From Rhizobium album (GTDB taxonomy: Bacteria; Pseudomonadota; Alphaproteobacteria; Rhizobiales; Rhizobiaceae): a DNA stretch of 64,000 nt. The stretch is from the NCBI RefSeq assembly GCF_003122325.1, contig NZ_QFBC01000002.1:744001-808000 (forward strand). The letters run 5' to 3'. The translations under genes and the position numbers were made by a program. Of this stretch, positions 8,368 through 18,635 are shown one piece after another (the stretch's first letter is position 1; the number at the start of each line of letters is the position of its first letter). The notes beneath the pieces were generated by a model. It had not been told where the DNA came from, did not search any database, and saw only the letters and a list, made by a program, of their open reading frames with translations.

Positions 8368-9377
8368 CCGCTCCCATTCCCGTTTCTGCCATTCCGAGTT
8401 CTCCGGGCCGCGCCTCCTGGCGGAAGGAGGCGGCCGCCGTCCTCGTCGCCTTCGCCGTGCTGGCGCTGCTGCCCTTCGTCGTCACCGATAGCTACAGCCG
8501 CCATGTGTTGATCATGGCCTTCATCTATGCCGTGGTCGCCTCCAACTGGGACCTGAGCCTCGGTTATGGCGGCGTCTTCAACTTCGGCCACCTCGCGCTG
8601 TTCGGCATCGGCGTCTACGCCTACGGGCTTCTGACAAAATTTGCCGGCATCGATCCGTGGTTTGCCATGGCGCTCAGCGGCGTCATCGCCACCATTGCGG
8701 CGATTGTCGTGACGATCCCGATCCTGCGGCTGAAAGGCATCTACATCATCCTCGTCACCTTCGGCTTCGCGCAATTGGTGATGCAGGTCATCCTCAGCCA
8801 GTCCGACTATACCGGCGGCACGCAAGGCATGGTGCGCATCCAGACGCTGTATATCGGCGAGCACAACATGATCCGCGACGGCAAGTTCGCCTATTTCTAT
8901 ATCGCGCTCGCCATGCTGTTCCTCTCCACCGTGTTCCTGCGCGCACTGGTGCGCTCACGCATTGGCGCCGGCATCATCGCGCTGCGCGACAACGAGGAAT
9001 ATGCCGTCAGCCGCGGTGTCTCGATCGTGCGCCAGCGCATCGTCACGCTCGCCGCCAGCGCCTTTTTCACCGGCGTCGCCGGCGCCTTCTACGCCGGCTA
9101 CCAGCGTAATGCCTCCATCGACGTCTTCGGCATGAGCCTGGCGACCATCATCCTCTCCATGGTGCTGCTCGGCGGCACCAGCACGATCTACGGCGCCATC
9201 CTCGCCTCCTTCGTGCTGACGATCTTCGCCGAAGCCATGGCCGACCTCGGCGCCTGGCGACCGATCATCACCGCACTTTTGATCATCGGCGTGATGCTGG
9301 TCTATCCGACGGGGCTTGCGGGATTCATCCAGTCGAGCTGGAACGGCGTGTTCCGACGAGACAACAAGGTCGCTTGA
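8364..9377 (+). CDS. livM: Branched-chain-type ABC transporter permease, LivM family
   Basis: A 337-residue membrane protein with the LivM pattern: the early NWDLSLGYGGVFNFGH segment, the central ALRDNEEYAVSRGVS loop that docks the ATPases, and LLGGTSTIYGAILASF near the end. It begins at an ATGA overlap with livH and is the last gene of the operon. A palindromic repeat with terminator-like hairpins follows. Confidence 0.93.
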   Translation: MTAPIPVSAIPSSPGRASWRKEAAAVLVAFAVLALLPFVVTDSYSRHVLIMAFIYAVVASNWDLSLGYGGVFNFGHLALFGIGVYAYGLLTKFAGIDPWFAMALSGVIATIAAIVVTIPILRLKGIYIILVTFGFAQLVMQVILSQSDYTGGTQGMVRIQTLYIGEHNMIRDGKFAYFYIALAMLFLSTVFLRALVRSRIGAGIIALRDNEEYAVSRGVSIVRQRIVTLAASAFFTGVAGAFYAGYQRNASIDVFGMSLATIILSMVLLGGTSTIYGAILASFVLTIFAEAMADLGAWRPIITALLIIGVMLVYPTGLAGFIQSSWNGVFRRDNKVA

Positions 9378-9381
9378 ACGG

Positions 9382-9405
9382 AAAATGGCGGGTAATGCCC
9401 GCCAT
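9382..9405 (-). terminator. Rho-independent-type hairpin for the leftward M20 gene
   Basis: Perfect 8-bp stem ATGGCGGG/CCCGCCAT with a 5-nt loop. The four A residues on its left become a T-tract on the minus strand, so it is oriented to stop transcription from the leftward deacylase gene. Confidence 0.5.
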
Positions 9406-9559
9406 CAACTTGCTGACAAAATTTTCCAACCGCTCTTCCGTCATGCTCGGGCCTGTCCCGAGCATCCGCAACCTATTGATTTTACGATACGTTAGCAGAT
9501 CCTCGGCACAAGGCCGAGGATGACGTCCAGCAAGATGCACGGTTTGTCGGTAGTCTCTG

Positions 9560-9583
9560 ATGGCGAGCAATGCCCGCCATTTT
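9560..9583 (+). terminator. Rho-independent-type hairpin for the rightward liv operon
   Basis: Hairpin ATGGCGAGC-AAT-GCCCGCCAT (one mismatch) followed by TTT, oriented to stop transcription from the liv operon. It is the right-hand inverted copy of the composite repeat. Confidence 0.45.
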
Positions 9584-9596
9584 GACTAGGGTGCCA

Positions 9597-10907
9597 CTAC
9601 CGCACCCCGCACCACTCGATGACGCTGGCGGCGATGACCTTGGTGGTCTCGACCAGCGACTCGATATCGACATATTCGTCCTCGCCATGGAAGCCGTCAC
9701 CGGCCGGGCCGTAGATCACGCCGTCCATGCCGGCACCGGCATAATGCGCCGCATCGCAGACGGCGACGAAACCCTTGATGTCGGGCGCCTTGCCGATCTT
9801 CGACTTCTGCCGGACCAGCGACTGCACCAGCGGATGATCGACGGAGGTGTTGAGCGGCGGGAAATACAGGCCGCCGAGTTCCCATTCGATCGTCGGCGGA
9901 TGGGCGCGCAGCCAGGCGTCCGTCTGGGCGAAATGATGGACGAAGGCCTCGAAATCCTTGCGGTATTCGGCTGAGGTTTCAGAGGGCAGGAACTTCATGT
10001 CGAGGTCGATGACGGCCGTATCGGGAATGATCGCCGGGTTGGTCATGGTGATCGGCAGGCCGTTGGTGCCGAGGCCGGCGCCGCCATGGATGACGCCGAT
10101 GTTGATGGTGTTCATGCCGACCGGCAGGAGCGGATGCGAGCGGGCGCGGGTGCGGTCGAGCTCGTAGTTGCGCAGCGCCTGGATGAAGCGCGCGGCCAGC
10201 TCGATGGCGTTCATGCCCGGCTCCAGACGGCCCGGTTCGTCGCGCTGCGGATAGATCTCGTTGTAGCGCCAGGCGGAATGGGCGTTGCGGCCGCGGATCG
10301 TTACCCGCGCCCATTCGAGGCCGCCTTCGGCCGGCAGCACGTCGCCCCATGTGGGCTCCGCCACGAGAACGGCCTTGGCGAGCTTGCCGCGCTTGACCGC
10401 ATCCATGGCGCCGAAACCACCAGCTTCTTCATCGACCACGGTGTGGATCGACAGGCGGCCGACAAGATCGATGCCGGCGCGGCGGATCGCCCGCGAAGCG
10501 GCGATGCATGCGGCGACGCCGCTCTTCATGTCGATGGCACCGCGGCCGTACAGCCGGCCATCCTTGATTTCGCCGCCGAAGGGATCGACGTTCCAGCGCC
10601 GCGGGTCGCCCACCGGCACGACGTCGATATGGCCGCAAAGGATCAGGCTACGGTCCTCGTCGCCGGCCTTGTCGGCCACCAGGTTCGGGCGGCCGGGAAA
10701 GACATCCCACTGCTCCGTCCTGCAACCTTCCTCTCTGAGGATGGGATCCAGCAGCGCCTGCACGTCGGCCTCGCGGTTCTGCGCCGCGTCGACATGGAAT
10801 TTCGGATTGACCGATGGCGTGCGCACCATCTTTTGCGTCAGGTCGATGACCCAGTCGCGATCCTTCTCGATCTCATCCTGAACGGTTTTGATGACGGCAT
10901 CGGACAT
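9597..10907 (-). CDS. M20 family metallopeptidase/deacylase (ArgE/DapE-like)
   Basis: A 436-residue cytoplasmic enzyme of the M20 group. Di-zinc motifs are visible: CGHIDVVPVGD (about residues 88-98), GRGAIDMKSG (bridging Asp), VDEEAGGFG (catalytic Glu pair) and a C-terminal GFHGEDEYVD with the last metal His. Family members cleave acyl groups from amino acids or other amides (acetylornithine deacetylase, succinyl-diaminopimelate desuccinylase and others). Location next to an amide/amino-acid-type importer suggests use on an imported N-acyl compound rather than core arginine synthesis. It has its own predicted promoter. Confidence 0.9.
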   Translation of the reverse strand: MSDAVIKTVQDEIEKDRDWVIDLTQKMVRTPSVNPKFHVDAAQNREADVQALLDPILREEGCRTEQWDVFPGRPNLVADKAGDEDRSLILCGHIDVVPVGDPRRWNVDPFGGEIKDGRLYGRGAIDMKSGVAACIAASRAIRRAGIDLVGRLSIHTVVDEEAGGFGAMDAVKRGKLAKAVLVAEPTWGDVLPAEGGLEWARVTIRGRNAHSAWRYNEIYPQRDEPGRLEPGMNAIELAARFIQALRNYELDRTRARSHPLLPVGMNTINIGVIHGGAGLGTNGLPITMTNPAIIPDTAVIDLDMKFLPSETSAEYRKDFEAFVHHFAQTDAWLRAHPPTIEWELGGLYFPPLNTSVDHPLVQSLVRQKSKIGKAPDIKGFVAVCDAAHYAGAGMDGVIYGPAGDGFHGEDEYVDIESLVETTKVIAASVIEWCGVR

Positions 10908-10985
10908 GGCTCTCTCCTCGCATCCATGGGTGACGTGCCGACGGATTGGGCATGACCAAAATTTCGCCGCCGACCATTCGACCGG

Positions 10986-11015
10986 AGCCTAGTGCCTGCC
11001 CGGAGGCGATGTCAA
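10986..11015 (-). promoter_or_regulatory. Sigma70-type promoter of the M20 deacylase gene
   Basis: On the minus strand, TTGACA (11010-11015) is followed after 18 nt by TAGGCT (10986-10991), about 80 nt upstream of the start codon. The -35 is a perfect consensus match. Confidence 0.55.
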
Positions 11016-11027
11016 TATTCTTTCAGT

Positions 11028-11073
11028 TTCGATTCCTGCAAATAAGTTTGTAATCATATTTACAGGAATCGAA
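11028..11073. promoter_or_regulatory. Long inverted repeat abutting the deacylase promoter
   Basis: Arms TTCGATTCCTGCAAATA and TATTTACAGGAATCGAA match over 16 of 17 positions around a 12-nt AT-rich loop. It ends 12 nt before the -35 of the deacylase promoter and begins 14 nt after the stop of the polyol operon on the same strand. It could be an operator or activator site, or an mRNA hairpin closing the operon. No T-tract follows, so a simple terminator is less likely. Confidence 0.55.
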
Positions 11074-11086
11074 TGGGTCCAAACCG

Positions 11087-11833
11087 TCAGCCGACGTGAT
11101 AGCCGCCATCGACCGGCAGCGTGATGCCGGTGACGAATTCCGCGGCCGGCGAGGCCAGGAAGAGGACCGGACCGACCAGATCCTCTGTCGTGCCCCAGCG
11201 CTTGACGGCGGAGCGCTCGGAAATCTTCGCTTCGCTTTCCGGCACCGACCAGAGGGCCTTGGTCATCTCCGTGCGGTGATAGCCGGGCGCGATGGCGTTC
11301 ACACGCACGCCGTCACGGCCGTATTTGTGGGCGAGCGCCCGTGTCAGGCCGACGATGCCGGTCTTGCTGGCGGTGTAGGAGGGCACGGTCTCATCGGCGA
11401 GGTAGCTCAGCATCGACGCGAAGTTGACGATGCTGCCGCGGCTGACCTTCAGCAGCGGAAAGGCGGCGCGCGACAGGCGCATGGCACTGTTCAGGTTGAT
11501 GTCCATGACATCCAGGAACGTCTCTTCGTTCCACTCCGCATCCGGCCGCGCCACGCCCTGGCAATTGACCAGCACGTCGAGACGATCCAGTTCGTCGAAG
11601 AAGGCGGAGACGGCGGTGCCGTCGCGTACGTCAAGCCGGCGGAAGCTGAGATTGGCGGCTTCGGACCCCTTGGCGGCGGAAAGCCGCGCCTCGGAACTGC
11701 CGGTGGCGATCACCTTGGCACCGGCCTCGGCAAACCCCTTGGCGAGCGACAGGCCGATGCCGCTGGTGCCGCCGGAAACGACGACCACTTTTCCCGCAAA
11801 AAGACCGGACTTGAAAGCCTCGACTTCCTTCAT
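11087..11833 (-). CDS. Short-chain dehydrogenase/reductase, last gene of the polyol operon
   Basis: A 248-residue SDR. Cofactor motif GGTSGIG, the NNAG-region variant VNCQGVA, and catalytic Ser...Y-x3-K in SYTASK are all present. Its NCQG in place of NNAG is a mild deviation. The ATG at 11833 is chosen over an in-frame one 10 codons upstream because GAGGAAGAG lies directly before it. It probably oxidises a polyol or sugar hydroxyl with NAD(P), working alongside the second SDR and the GldA-like enzyme. Confidence 0.88.
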   Translation of the reverse strand: MKEVEAFKSGLFAGKVVVVSGGTSGIGLSLAKGFAEAGAKVIATGSSEARLSAAKGSEAANLSFRRLDVRDGTAVSAFFDELDRLDVLVNCQGVARPDAEWNEETFLDVMDINLNSAMRLSRAAFPLLKVSRGSIVNFASMLSYLADETVPSYTASKTGIVGLTRALAHKYGRDGVRVNAIAPGYHRTEMTKALWSVPESEAKISERSAVKRWGTTEDLVGPVLFLASPAAEFVTGITLPVDGGYHVG

Positions 11834-11911
11834 CTCTTCCTCCCGAATGGATTGGTAAAACAAAAATGGGGAGCGCTTCCATGTCGCCGGGAAGCGCCCG
11901 GAAACGGACGC

Positions 11912-13003
11912 TCAGATGAGCGTCCGCAAAGCCTTGATCACCATGTCTTCGGTGATCGGCATCGGCTCGTTGTGGATGATCTCGCCGGGGCGGCAGGCGC
12001 GCCTGGCGACGATCGCCAGCTTTTCTTCCGTCACCTCGGCAATGCCGATATCGGCAAGCTTCGTCGGCAGGCGGACGGACGCGCAGAAGGCCCTGACCTT
12101 CTCGAACTCCTCGTCCAGCCCATGCAGCCTGAGGCCGGCCAGAACGCCGATCGCCACCTTCTCGCCGTGGAGATGATGATGCACGTCGTCGAGTTCGCAG
12201 AGCCCGTGATGGATGGCATGCGCCGCCGCCACGCCGCCGGATTCGAAACCGATGCCGGAGAGCAGGATATTGGCCTCGACCACCCGTTCGAAGGCATTGC
12301 CTGCCGTCCTGGCGTCGTTCTCCGAAAGGGCTGCCGCGCCGAATTCGAAGATCGTGTCGCGGCAGAAGCGGGCAACTTCGAAGGCCAGGCTGACGCCCGG
12401 CATCTTCATGCAGTTGGAGGCGCCGCTGCGACGGCAGGATTCGGCCTCGTAATACGTCGCCAGCGCATCGCCGATGCCGGCTGCGAGAAACCGTGCCGGC
12501 GCCCTGGCGATCAGCGCCGTATCGACCAGCACGAGATTGGGGTTGCTTGGCAGGAAAAGATCGTAGTCGACCTTGCCGTCCGGCTTGTAGATCACCGCAA
12601 GCGCGCTGCAGGGCGCGTCCGAAGCGGCGATCGTCGGTACGATGATGATCGGCAGCTTCAGTTCGAAAGCCGCCGCCTTCGCCGTATCCAGCGCCTTGCC
12701 GCCGCCGGCGCTGACCATCACTTCGGCGCCAAAGGCCCTGGCGGCCGCCACGAGCGCATCGACAGCCTCGCGCGAGCATTCACCGCCATGGCGGATGATC
12801 TCGGCTTCGATGCCGCCCACGAAGGATTTTTCGACCTCCGGCTTGAGGAAATCGAAGACGCCGTTGTCCAAGAGAACGGTCGCCTTGCGACCGTATCCGC
12901 CGGCTTCCTTGCCCAGCACCGAAATGACGCCTGCACCCTGGATGTACCGACCCGGGAACCGCGCACCACGCATGGCGCCGGCAGCAACTGCATTCACCAG
13001 CAT
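11912..13003 (-). CDS. gldA: Glycerol dehydrogenase-like iron/zinc alcohol dehydrogenase
   Basis: A 363-residue member of the GldA branch of family III alcohol dehydrogenases. The N-terminal part has the nucleotide-binding VSAGGGKALDTAK segment. Metal ligands match the GldA pattern: Asp in AGIGDALATYYEAE, His in AHAIHHGL, and His in HLHGEKVAIG. GldA oxidises glycerol and related vicinal diols with NAD. Here it sits inside a polyol operon and overlaps the upstream SDR gene by 10 nt, so a 3- to 6-carbon polyol is as likely as glycerol. The symbol denotes the family. Confidence 0.85.
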   Translation of the reverse strand: MLVNAVAAGAMRGARFPGRYIQGAGVISVLGKEAGGYGRKATVLLDNGVFDFLKPEVEKSFVGGIEAEIIRHGGECSREAVDALVAAARAFGAEVMVSAGGGKALDTAKAAAFELKLPIIIVPTIAASDAPCSALAVIYKPDGKVDYDLFLPSNPNLVLVDTALIARAPARFLAAGIGDALATYYEAESCRRSGASNCMKMPGVSLAFEVARFCRDTIFEFGAAALSENDARTAGNAFERVVEANILLSGIGFESGGVAAAHAIHHGLCELDDVHHHLHGEKVAIGVLAGLRLHGLDEEFEKVRAFCASVRLPTKLADIGIAEVTEEKLAIVARRACRPGEIIHNEPMPITEDMVIKALRTLI

Positions 13004-13767
13004 ATGTAACCCCCGTCGGCCAGAACGATCGAGCCGGTCATCAGGCTTGCGGCATCGCTGGCAAGGAAAAGAATGACCGAGGCGATTTCATCGGTGCGGC
13101 CCATGCGCTGCATCGGCGTGCTGCCGACCCAGTATTTGAACATTTCCGGATCGTCGTAGACGTATTTCGTCAGTTCCGTCTCGATGTAGGTCGGCGCCAC
13201 GGAGTTGACGCGCACGCCGCGGGCGGCCCATTCAGCAGCCAGCGACTTGGTCAGATGATGCACGGCCGCCTTCGAGGCGTTGTAGTTGGCCTGCTCCTGT
13301 GGACGGTTGACGATGACGCCGGACATCGAGCCGACATTGACGATCGAGCCCGAGCCGCGCTCCAGCATGCTCTTGCCGAAGGAGCGGCAGCACCAGAAGA
13401 CGCCGTTCAGGTTGACGTCGATGACCTTGTTCCAGACCTCGTCGTCCATGGTTTCCGCCGGACGGTTGGAAATGGCGATGCCGGCATTGTTGACGAGGAT
13501 ATCGACGCGGCCATGGCGGGCGACGATCGCATCGTGCGCGGCCTGCACGGCGGCGGGATCGGTGACGTCGAGCACCTCGCTATCGACGGTGTAACCCTTT
13601 TCCCGCATGGCATCGGCGGATGCTTTCAGCTGTTCCGCCTTCATGTCGGTCAAAACGACGGTGGCGCCGGCTTCGGCCAGCGCCTCGACGGTCGCCAGGC
13701 CGATGCCCTGCGCGGCTCCCGTCACCACGGCAATCCTGCCGTTGAGTTTGAAACGATCGAGATACAC
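12994..13767 (-). CDS. Short-chain dehydrogenase/reductase of the polyol operon
   Basis: A 257-residue classical SDR with TGAAQGIG at the N-terminus, NNAG in the middle, catalytic Ser and YNASK at about residues 150-165, and a C-terminal GG-Y segment. Many close types are polyol 2-dehydrogenases (arabitol, xylitol, threitol). With the FGGY kinase in the same operon, oxidation of an imported alditol to a ketose is the simplest reading. The ATG overlaps no upstream gene; the HAD gene ends 25 nt before it. Confidence 0.9.
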   Translation of the reverse strand: MYLDRFKLNGRIAVVTGAAQGIGLATVEALAEAGATVVLTDMKAEQLKASADAMREKGYTVDSEVLDVTDPAAVQAAHDAIVARHGRVDILVNNAGIAISNRPAETMDDEVWNKVIDVNLNGVFWCCRSFGKSMLERGSGSIVNVGSMSGVIVNRPQEQANYNASKAAVHHLTKSLAAEWAARGVRVNSVAPTYIETELTKYVYDDPEMFKYWVGSTPMQRMGRTDEIASVILFLASDAASLMTGSIVLADGGYICW

Positions 13768-13792
13768 GGAAACGGCCTCCTCCTTGGATGGT

Positions 13793-14461
13793 TTAAAGTT
13801 GCGGCACGAATGTTTCGGAAAGACAGGCGGCGAGCACCGGCGTGATGTCGTCGGGATCGGCCATCACCACGCCCTCGGGGAAAACGATGTCCGGCCGGTG
13901 CTTTTCCGGCCAGGCGATGACGCGCATGCCGGCGGCAAGACCGGCCCTGGCGCCCGGCGCGCTGTCTTCGACGACAATGCAATCCTGCGGCTTCAGATCG
14001 AGCAGATAGGCGGCGCGCAGATAGGGTTCCGCATGCGGCTTGCCCAGGCGCACGTCGTTGCGCGTCACGGTGATGAGATCAGGCCATTGCAGGCCGACGG
14101 CACGCAGGTTGGCGTCGGCGAGCATGCGGTCGGAATTGGAGACGATCGCCATCTCCGCACCGCGCGCCCGCAGGAGATCGATGGCCGCGCGTGCACCCGG
14201 ACGCATTTTCAGGCCCGGCGCCTGGCGCAGGTAATGGGCGTATTTCGCCGCGACGAAATCATCGAGGCTGAGATGCAGGCCGATGAGCTTGACGAGATAG
14301 GCGTGGCAATCGGCCATCGTCATGCCGGTGATCGCCTTGGCGAAACCCGGCGGCACCGAATAACCGTGCTCGACCACGGCTGCCGCCATTGTCTCGTAAT
14401 GCGTTTCCTCGCTGTCGACGAGCGTTCCGTCCATGTCGAACAGGACTGCCTTGCGTGTCAT
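13793..14461 (-). CDS. HAD-family hydrolase (beta-phosphoglucomutase-like)
   Basis: A 222-residue HAD subfamily IA protein. Motif I DMDGTLVDSE gives the nucleophile Asp and acid Asp, motif II is VSNSD, the motif III Lys is in GKPHAEP, and motif IV is VVEDSAPGA. It is likely a sugar-phosphate phosphatase or phosphoglucomutase-type enzyme. The start overlaps the kinase stop by 4 nt. It could dephosphorylate a dead-end phosphate formed by the kinase. Confidence 0.88.
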   Translation of the reverse strand: MTRKAVLFDMDGTLVDSEETHYETMAAAVVEHGYSVPPGFAKAITGMTMADCHAYLVKLIGLHLSLDDFVAAKYAHYLRQAPGLKMRPGARAAIDLLRARGAEMAIVSNSDRMLADANLRAVGLQWPDLITVTRNDVRLGKPHAEPYLRAAYLLDLKPQDCIVVEDSAPGARAGLAAGMRVIAWPEKHRPDIVFPEGVVMADPDDITPVLAACLSETFVPQL

Positions 14462-15966
14462 GATGCCATTCCATCGAGATCGTTGTAGAGCGCCTGACTA
14501 TGCGCATAAAGTTTCTCGAAGAAAGGCTGCATCTTGGCATAAACGTCCACCCAGCGCGGATCGGGGCGGATTTCTTCGGCAAAGGAAACGTAAGCGTCGG
14601 CTGCATCCTCGACTCTGGAGAAACGGCCGGTCGCCGCTGCCGCCATGGCGGCGCAGCCGACGATGCCGCATTCCGCCTCTTGCGGAACGAGGATCGGGAT
14701 GTTGTAGACGCTGGCCTTGATCGTCATCCACAGCTTCGTCTTGGCGCCGCCACCCGAAGCGATGACGCGCTCCAGCCTGGAACCCGAGATGCCGTCGAGG
14801 ATATTGATGTGCCGCTTCACCGCGAAGGCCACGCCTTCCAGCACGGCGCGGTGCATGTGCGCCAGGCCATGGCCGGCGCCGATACCGAAGAACTGCGCAC
14901 GGGCGTTGCGATGGTCGCCCAGCCGCTCGCCGACAAGGTAAGGCATGAAGAACAGGCGGTCGGAGCCAGCGGGCGCTTCCGCCGCCTTCGCAACGATATC
15001 GGCATAAGACAGCTGCTTTTCGTGGAAGGCGCGGCGCGCCCAGCGCATCGCATCGCCGCCGGATTCGAGCAGCATGAAGGCGCCCCAGTTGCCTTCCACC
15101 GTGCCGACGTTCGATACGGACGGATCGAGCAGCGGCTTTTCGGCAATCGCCGTGATGATCGCCGAGGTCCCCATCACTTCCGAGCCGATGCCCGGACGGC
15201 AGACACCCGAGCCAAGCAGAGCTACCGGATAATCGGCGCCGCCGACCAGCACCGGCGTGCCGGCGCGCAGCCCCGTCTCCAGGGCGGCGGCCTCCGTCAC
15301 ATGCCCGAGGATTTCGACCGGATCGCGCAGCGGCGCGAGCTTGCTTTTGTCGAGGCCAAGCAGGCCGACCATTTTGTCCGACCATTCGCCGGTCTGCGGG
15401 TTCATCAGGAAGCTGGCACCGCCGTCGGTGCGGTCCATGGCGATCTCGCCGGTCAGCTTCAGGTTGATGTAGTCCTTCGGCATCAGCACCGCGGCGGTGC
15501 GCGCATAGGCGGACGGGTCGTTGTCGCGCAGCCATTGCAGCTTGAAGCCCGGCCAGGCCGGTGTCGGCGGATTGGCGCTTTCGGCCAGGTATTCCGCCGG
15601 CGCATGCGCCCGCTCGAAAGCCGTAACGTAGTCGACCGTGCGCTTGTCGTTCCAGAGCGGCGCCGTCTCGCGCGTCAGCACGCCGTTGCCGTCGACCAGC
15701 ACCGTCCCGTGCATCTGGCCGCAGGCTGAGACAGCCGAGATGCGCGAGCGGGCGTCCGGCGCGGTCTCCAGGACCTCGCGGATCGCCGCCGCGACACCCT
15801 GCCACCAGTCCGCCGGCCGCTGTTCCGACCAGCCGAACTGCGGCACGATCTGCTCGTGCTCGCGGACGGCGATCGACAGGATCTTCCCCTTCACGTCCAC
15901 CAGCGCGGCGCGAACGCTGCCGGTGCCCACATCGATTGCCAGGAAAAGATCGTCGGCCATGGTCAT
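14458..15966 (-). CDS. FGGY carbohydrate kinase (xylulokinase-like)
   Basis: A 502-residue kinase with the FGGY N-domain start LFLAIDVGTGSVRAALVD (ATP phosphate loop), an active-site GQMHGTVLVD segment, and the C-domain ASGGGAKTKLW adenosine motif. It phosphorylates a ketose or polyol; the closest look is to xylulo/ribulokinases. It follows the importer genes after 24 nt and overlaps the HAD gene. An alternative ATG two codons in is possible. Confidence 0.9.
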   Translation of the reverse strand: MTMADDLFLAIDVGTGSVRAALVDVKGKILSIAVREHEQIVPQFGWSEQRPADWWQGVAAAIREVLETAPDARSRISAVSACGQMHGTVLVDGNGVLTRETAPLWNDKRTVDYVTAFERAHAPAEYLAESANPPTPAWPGFKLQWLRDNDPSAYARTAAVLMPKDYINLKLTGEIAMDRTDGGASFLMNPQTGEWSDKMVGLLGLDKSKLAPLRDPVEILGHVTEAAALETGLRAGTPVLVGGADYPVALLGSGVCRPGIGSEVMGTSAIITAIAEKPLLDPSVSNVGTVEGNWGAFMLLESGGDAMRWARRAFHEKQLSYADIVAKAAEAPAGSDRLFFMPYLVGERLGDHRNARAQFFGIGAGHGLAHMHRAVLEGVAFAVKRHINILDGISGSRLERVIASGGGAKTKLWMTIKASVYNIPILVPQEAECGIVGCAAMAAAATGRFSRVEDAADAYVSFAEEIRPDPRWVDVYAKMQPFFEKLYAHSQALYNDLDGMAS

Positions 15967-15990
15967 GCCCTGTCTTGGATTTGCGCTCGG

Positions 15991-16962
15991 TTACTTCCGG
16001 AACCAGTTGGATGCATATTGCAGCAGCATGGCGCCGACAATGATGCAGCCCATGAAGACCTGCTGATGGTAACCCGGAACGCGCGCAAGGTTCATCATAT
16101 TGGCGATGATGCCAAGCACAATCACGCCGATGAAGGTGTTGAAAACACCGCCGCGGCCGCCCATCAGGCTGGCGCCGCCGATGACGACGGCAGCGATGGC
16201 ATCGAGCTCGGCACCGACGCCGATATTGGCGGAGCCGACACCCGTGCGGCTGGTGGAGACGATGCCGGCGCCGGCAGCCAGAACGCCTGAAATAACGTAG
16301 ACCGACATGGTGTACCAGGCGACCGGAATACCGGACAGGCGCACCGCCTCGACGTTCGAGCCGATCGCCTTGACCAGGCGGCCATAGCGCGTGAACACCA
16401 GCACCGCACCGGCAACCAGGAAGACGACAGCCATCAGAATGACCGGATAGGGAAGTCCGGCGAAGAAACCGGCGCCGAAGGCGGTGATCACCGCACCCGG
16501 CTCGCCGACCATGATCGGCTGGCCGGCAGAGACAATGAAGGCGAGGCCACGCGCCACCGTCATCATCGCCAGCGTCGTGACGAAAGGCGGCAGTTTCAGG
16601 AAGGCGACGAGGACGCCGGAAACGAGACCACAGATACCGCCGACCACAAGTGCCGCCAGCATCGAGACACCCGGTCCGTACTGCGCCACCAAAAGGGCCG
16701 AAAGCACGCTGCCGAGGGCGGCGACCGAACCGACGGAAAGATCGATGCCGCGCGTCAGAATGACGAAGAGCATGCCGACCGCCATCAGGCTGGTGCCGGA
16801 AATCTGGCGCAGGACGTTGAGCAGGTTGCGCTCCGTGAGGAAGACGTTCGACATCGAGGTCGCGACGATCACCAGTGCAACGAGGATGGCGATGGTGCCG
16901 TAACGCTGCAGGATCTGGCCAACATTCAGGGAGCGGCGGGGTGTTTCGGTCAATTCGGTCAC
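15991..16962 (-). CDS. Ribose-type sugar ABC transporter permease
   Basis: A 323-residue RbsC-family permease with eight to ten membrane segments. The family signatures are GIDLSVGSVAALGSV (about residue 70) and IGGASLMGGRGGVFNTFIGV (about residue 250). It moves a monosaccharide or polyol across the inner membrane. It lies 13 nt after the ATPase gene. Only one permease gene is present, so it should act as a homodimer, unlike the two-permease system at 36-38 kb. Confidence 0.93.
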   Translation of the reverse strand: MTELTETPRRSLNVGQILQRYGTIAILVALVIVATSMSNVFLTERNLLNVLRQISGTSLMAVGMLFVILTRGIDLSVGSVAALGSVLSALLVAQYGPGVSMLAALVVGGICGLVSGVLVAFLKLPPFVTTLAMMTVARGLAFIVSAGQPIMVGEPGAVITAFGAGFFAGLPYPVILMAVVFLVAGAVLVFTRYGRLVKAIGSNVEAVRLSGIPVAWYTMSVYVISGVLAAGAGIVSTSRTGVGSANIGVGAELDAIAAVVIGGASLMGGRGGVFNTFIGVIVLGIIANMMNLARVPGYHQQVFMGCIIVGAMLLQYASNWFRK

Positions 16963-16975
16963 GGCGATAACCCGA

Positions 16976-18487
<1,512 letters not shown>

Positions 18488-18527
18488 GAGACGACGTCCT
18501 GGAAAAGCATGGCGGACCGTTTCAACG

Positions 18528-18558
18528 CGGACGGCCAGACAGTTGCGTCAACCGTCCG
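18528..18558 (-). terminator. Intercistronic hairpin between binding-protein and ATPase genes
   Basis: A 7-bp perfect stem CGGACGG/CCGTCCG with a 17-nt loop lies in the 148-nt gap after the binding-protein stop and before the ATPase. Such hairpins often protect the binding-protein message or reduce read-through. There is no T-tract, and the stem is only moderate. Confidence 0.35.
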
Positions 18559-18635
18559 GCGCCCGTGATTCCCTCTTGATCCGGTGAACGGCCGGCATGC
18601 CCGGAGGCGATGCCGACCGCAGGGAGGAACCGGTC

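Larger units (their letters stand above)
9382..9583. repeat. Composite palindromic intergenic repeat (about 200 bp)
   Basis: The ends are imperfect 24-bp inverted copies: ATGGCGGGTAATGCCCGCCAT on the left and ATGGCGAGCAATGCCCGCCAT on the right, each itself a hairpin with an A- or T-tract outside. Inside, 9440-9524 is a second nested palindrome made of two hairpins: ATGCTCGGG-loop-CCCGAGCAT at 9443-9465 and ATCCTCGGC-loop-GCCGAGGAT at 9499-9521. The outer edges are GTCATGCTCGG and CCGAGGATGAC. This matches the style of dispersed rhizobial intergenic mosaic palindromes (RIME-like), inferred from structure only. It sits between convergent genes. Confidence 0.65.

Noticed and set aside
11096-13009. 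637-codon plus-strand frame across the SDR and GldA-like genes
   Set aside because: Antisense shadow; the minus-strand genes have complete catalytic motifs and operon spacing.
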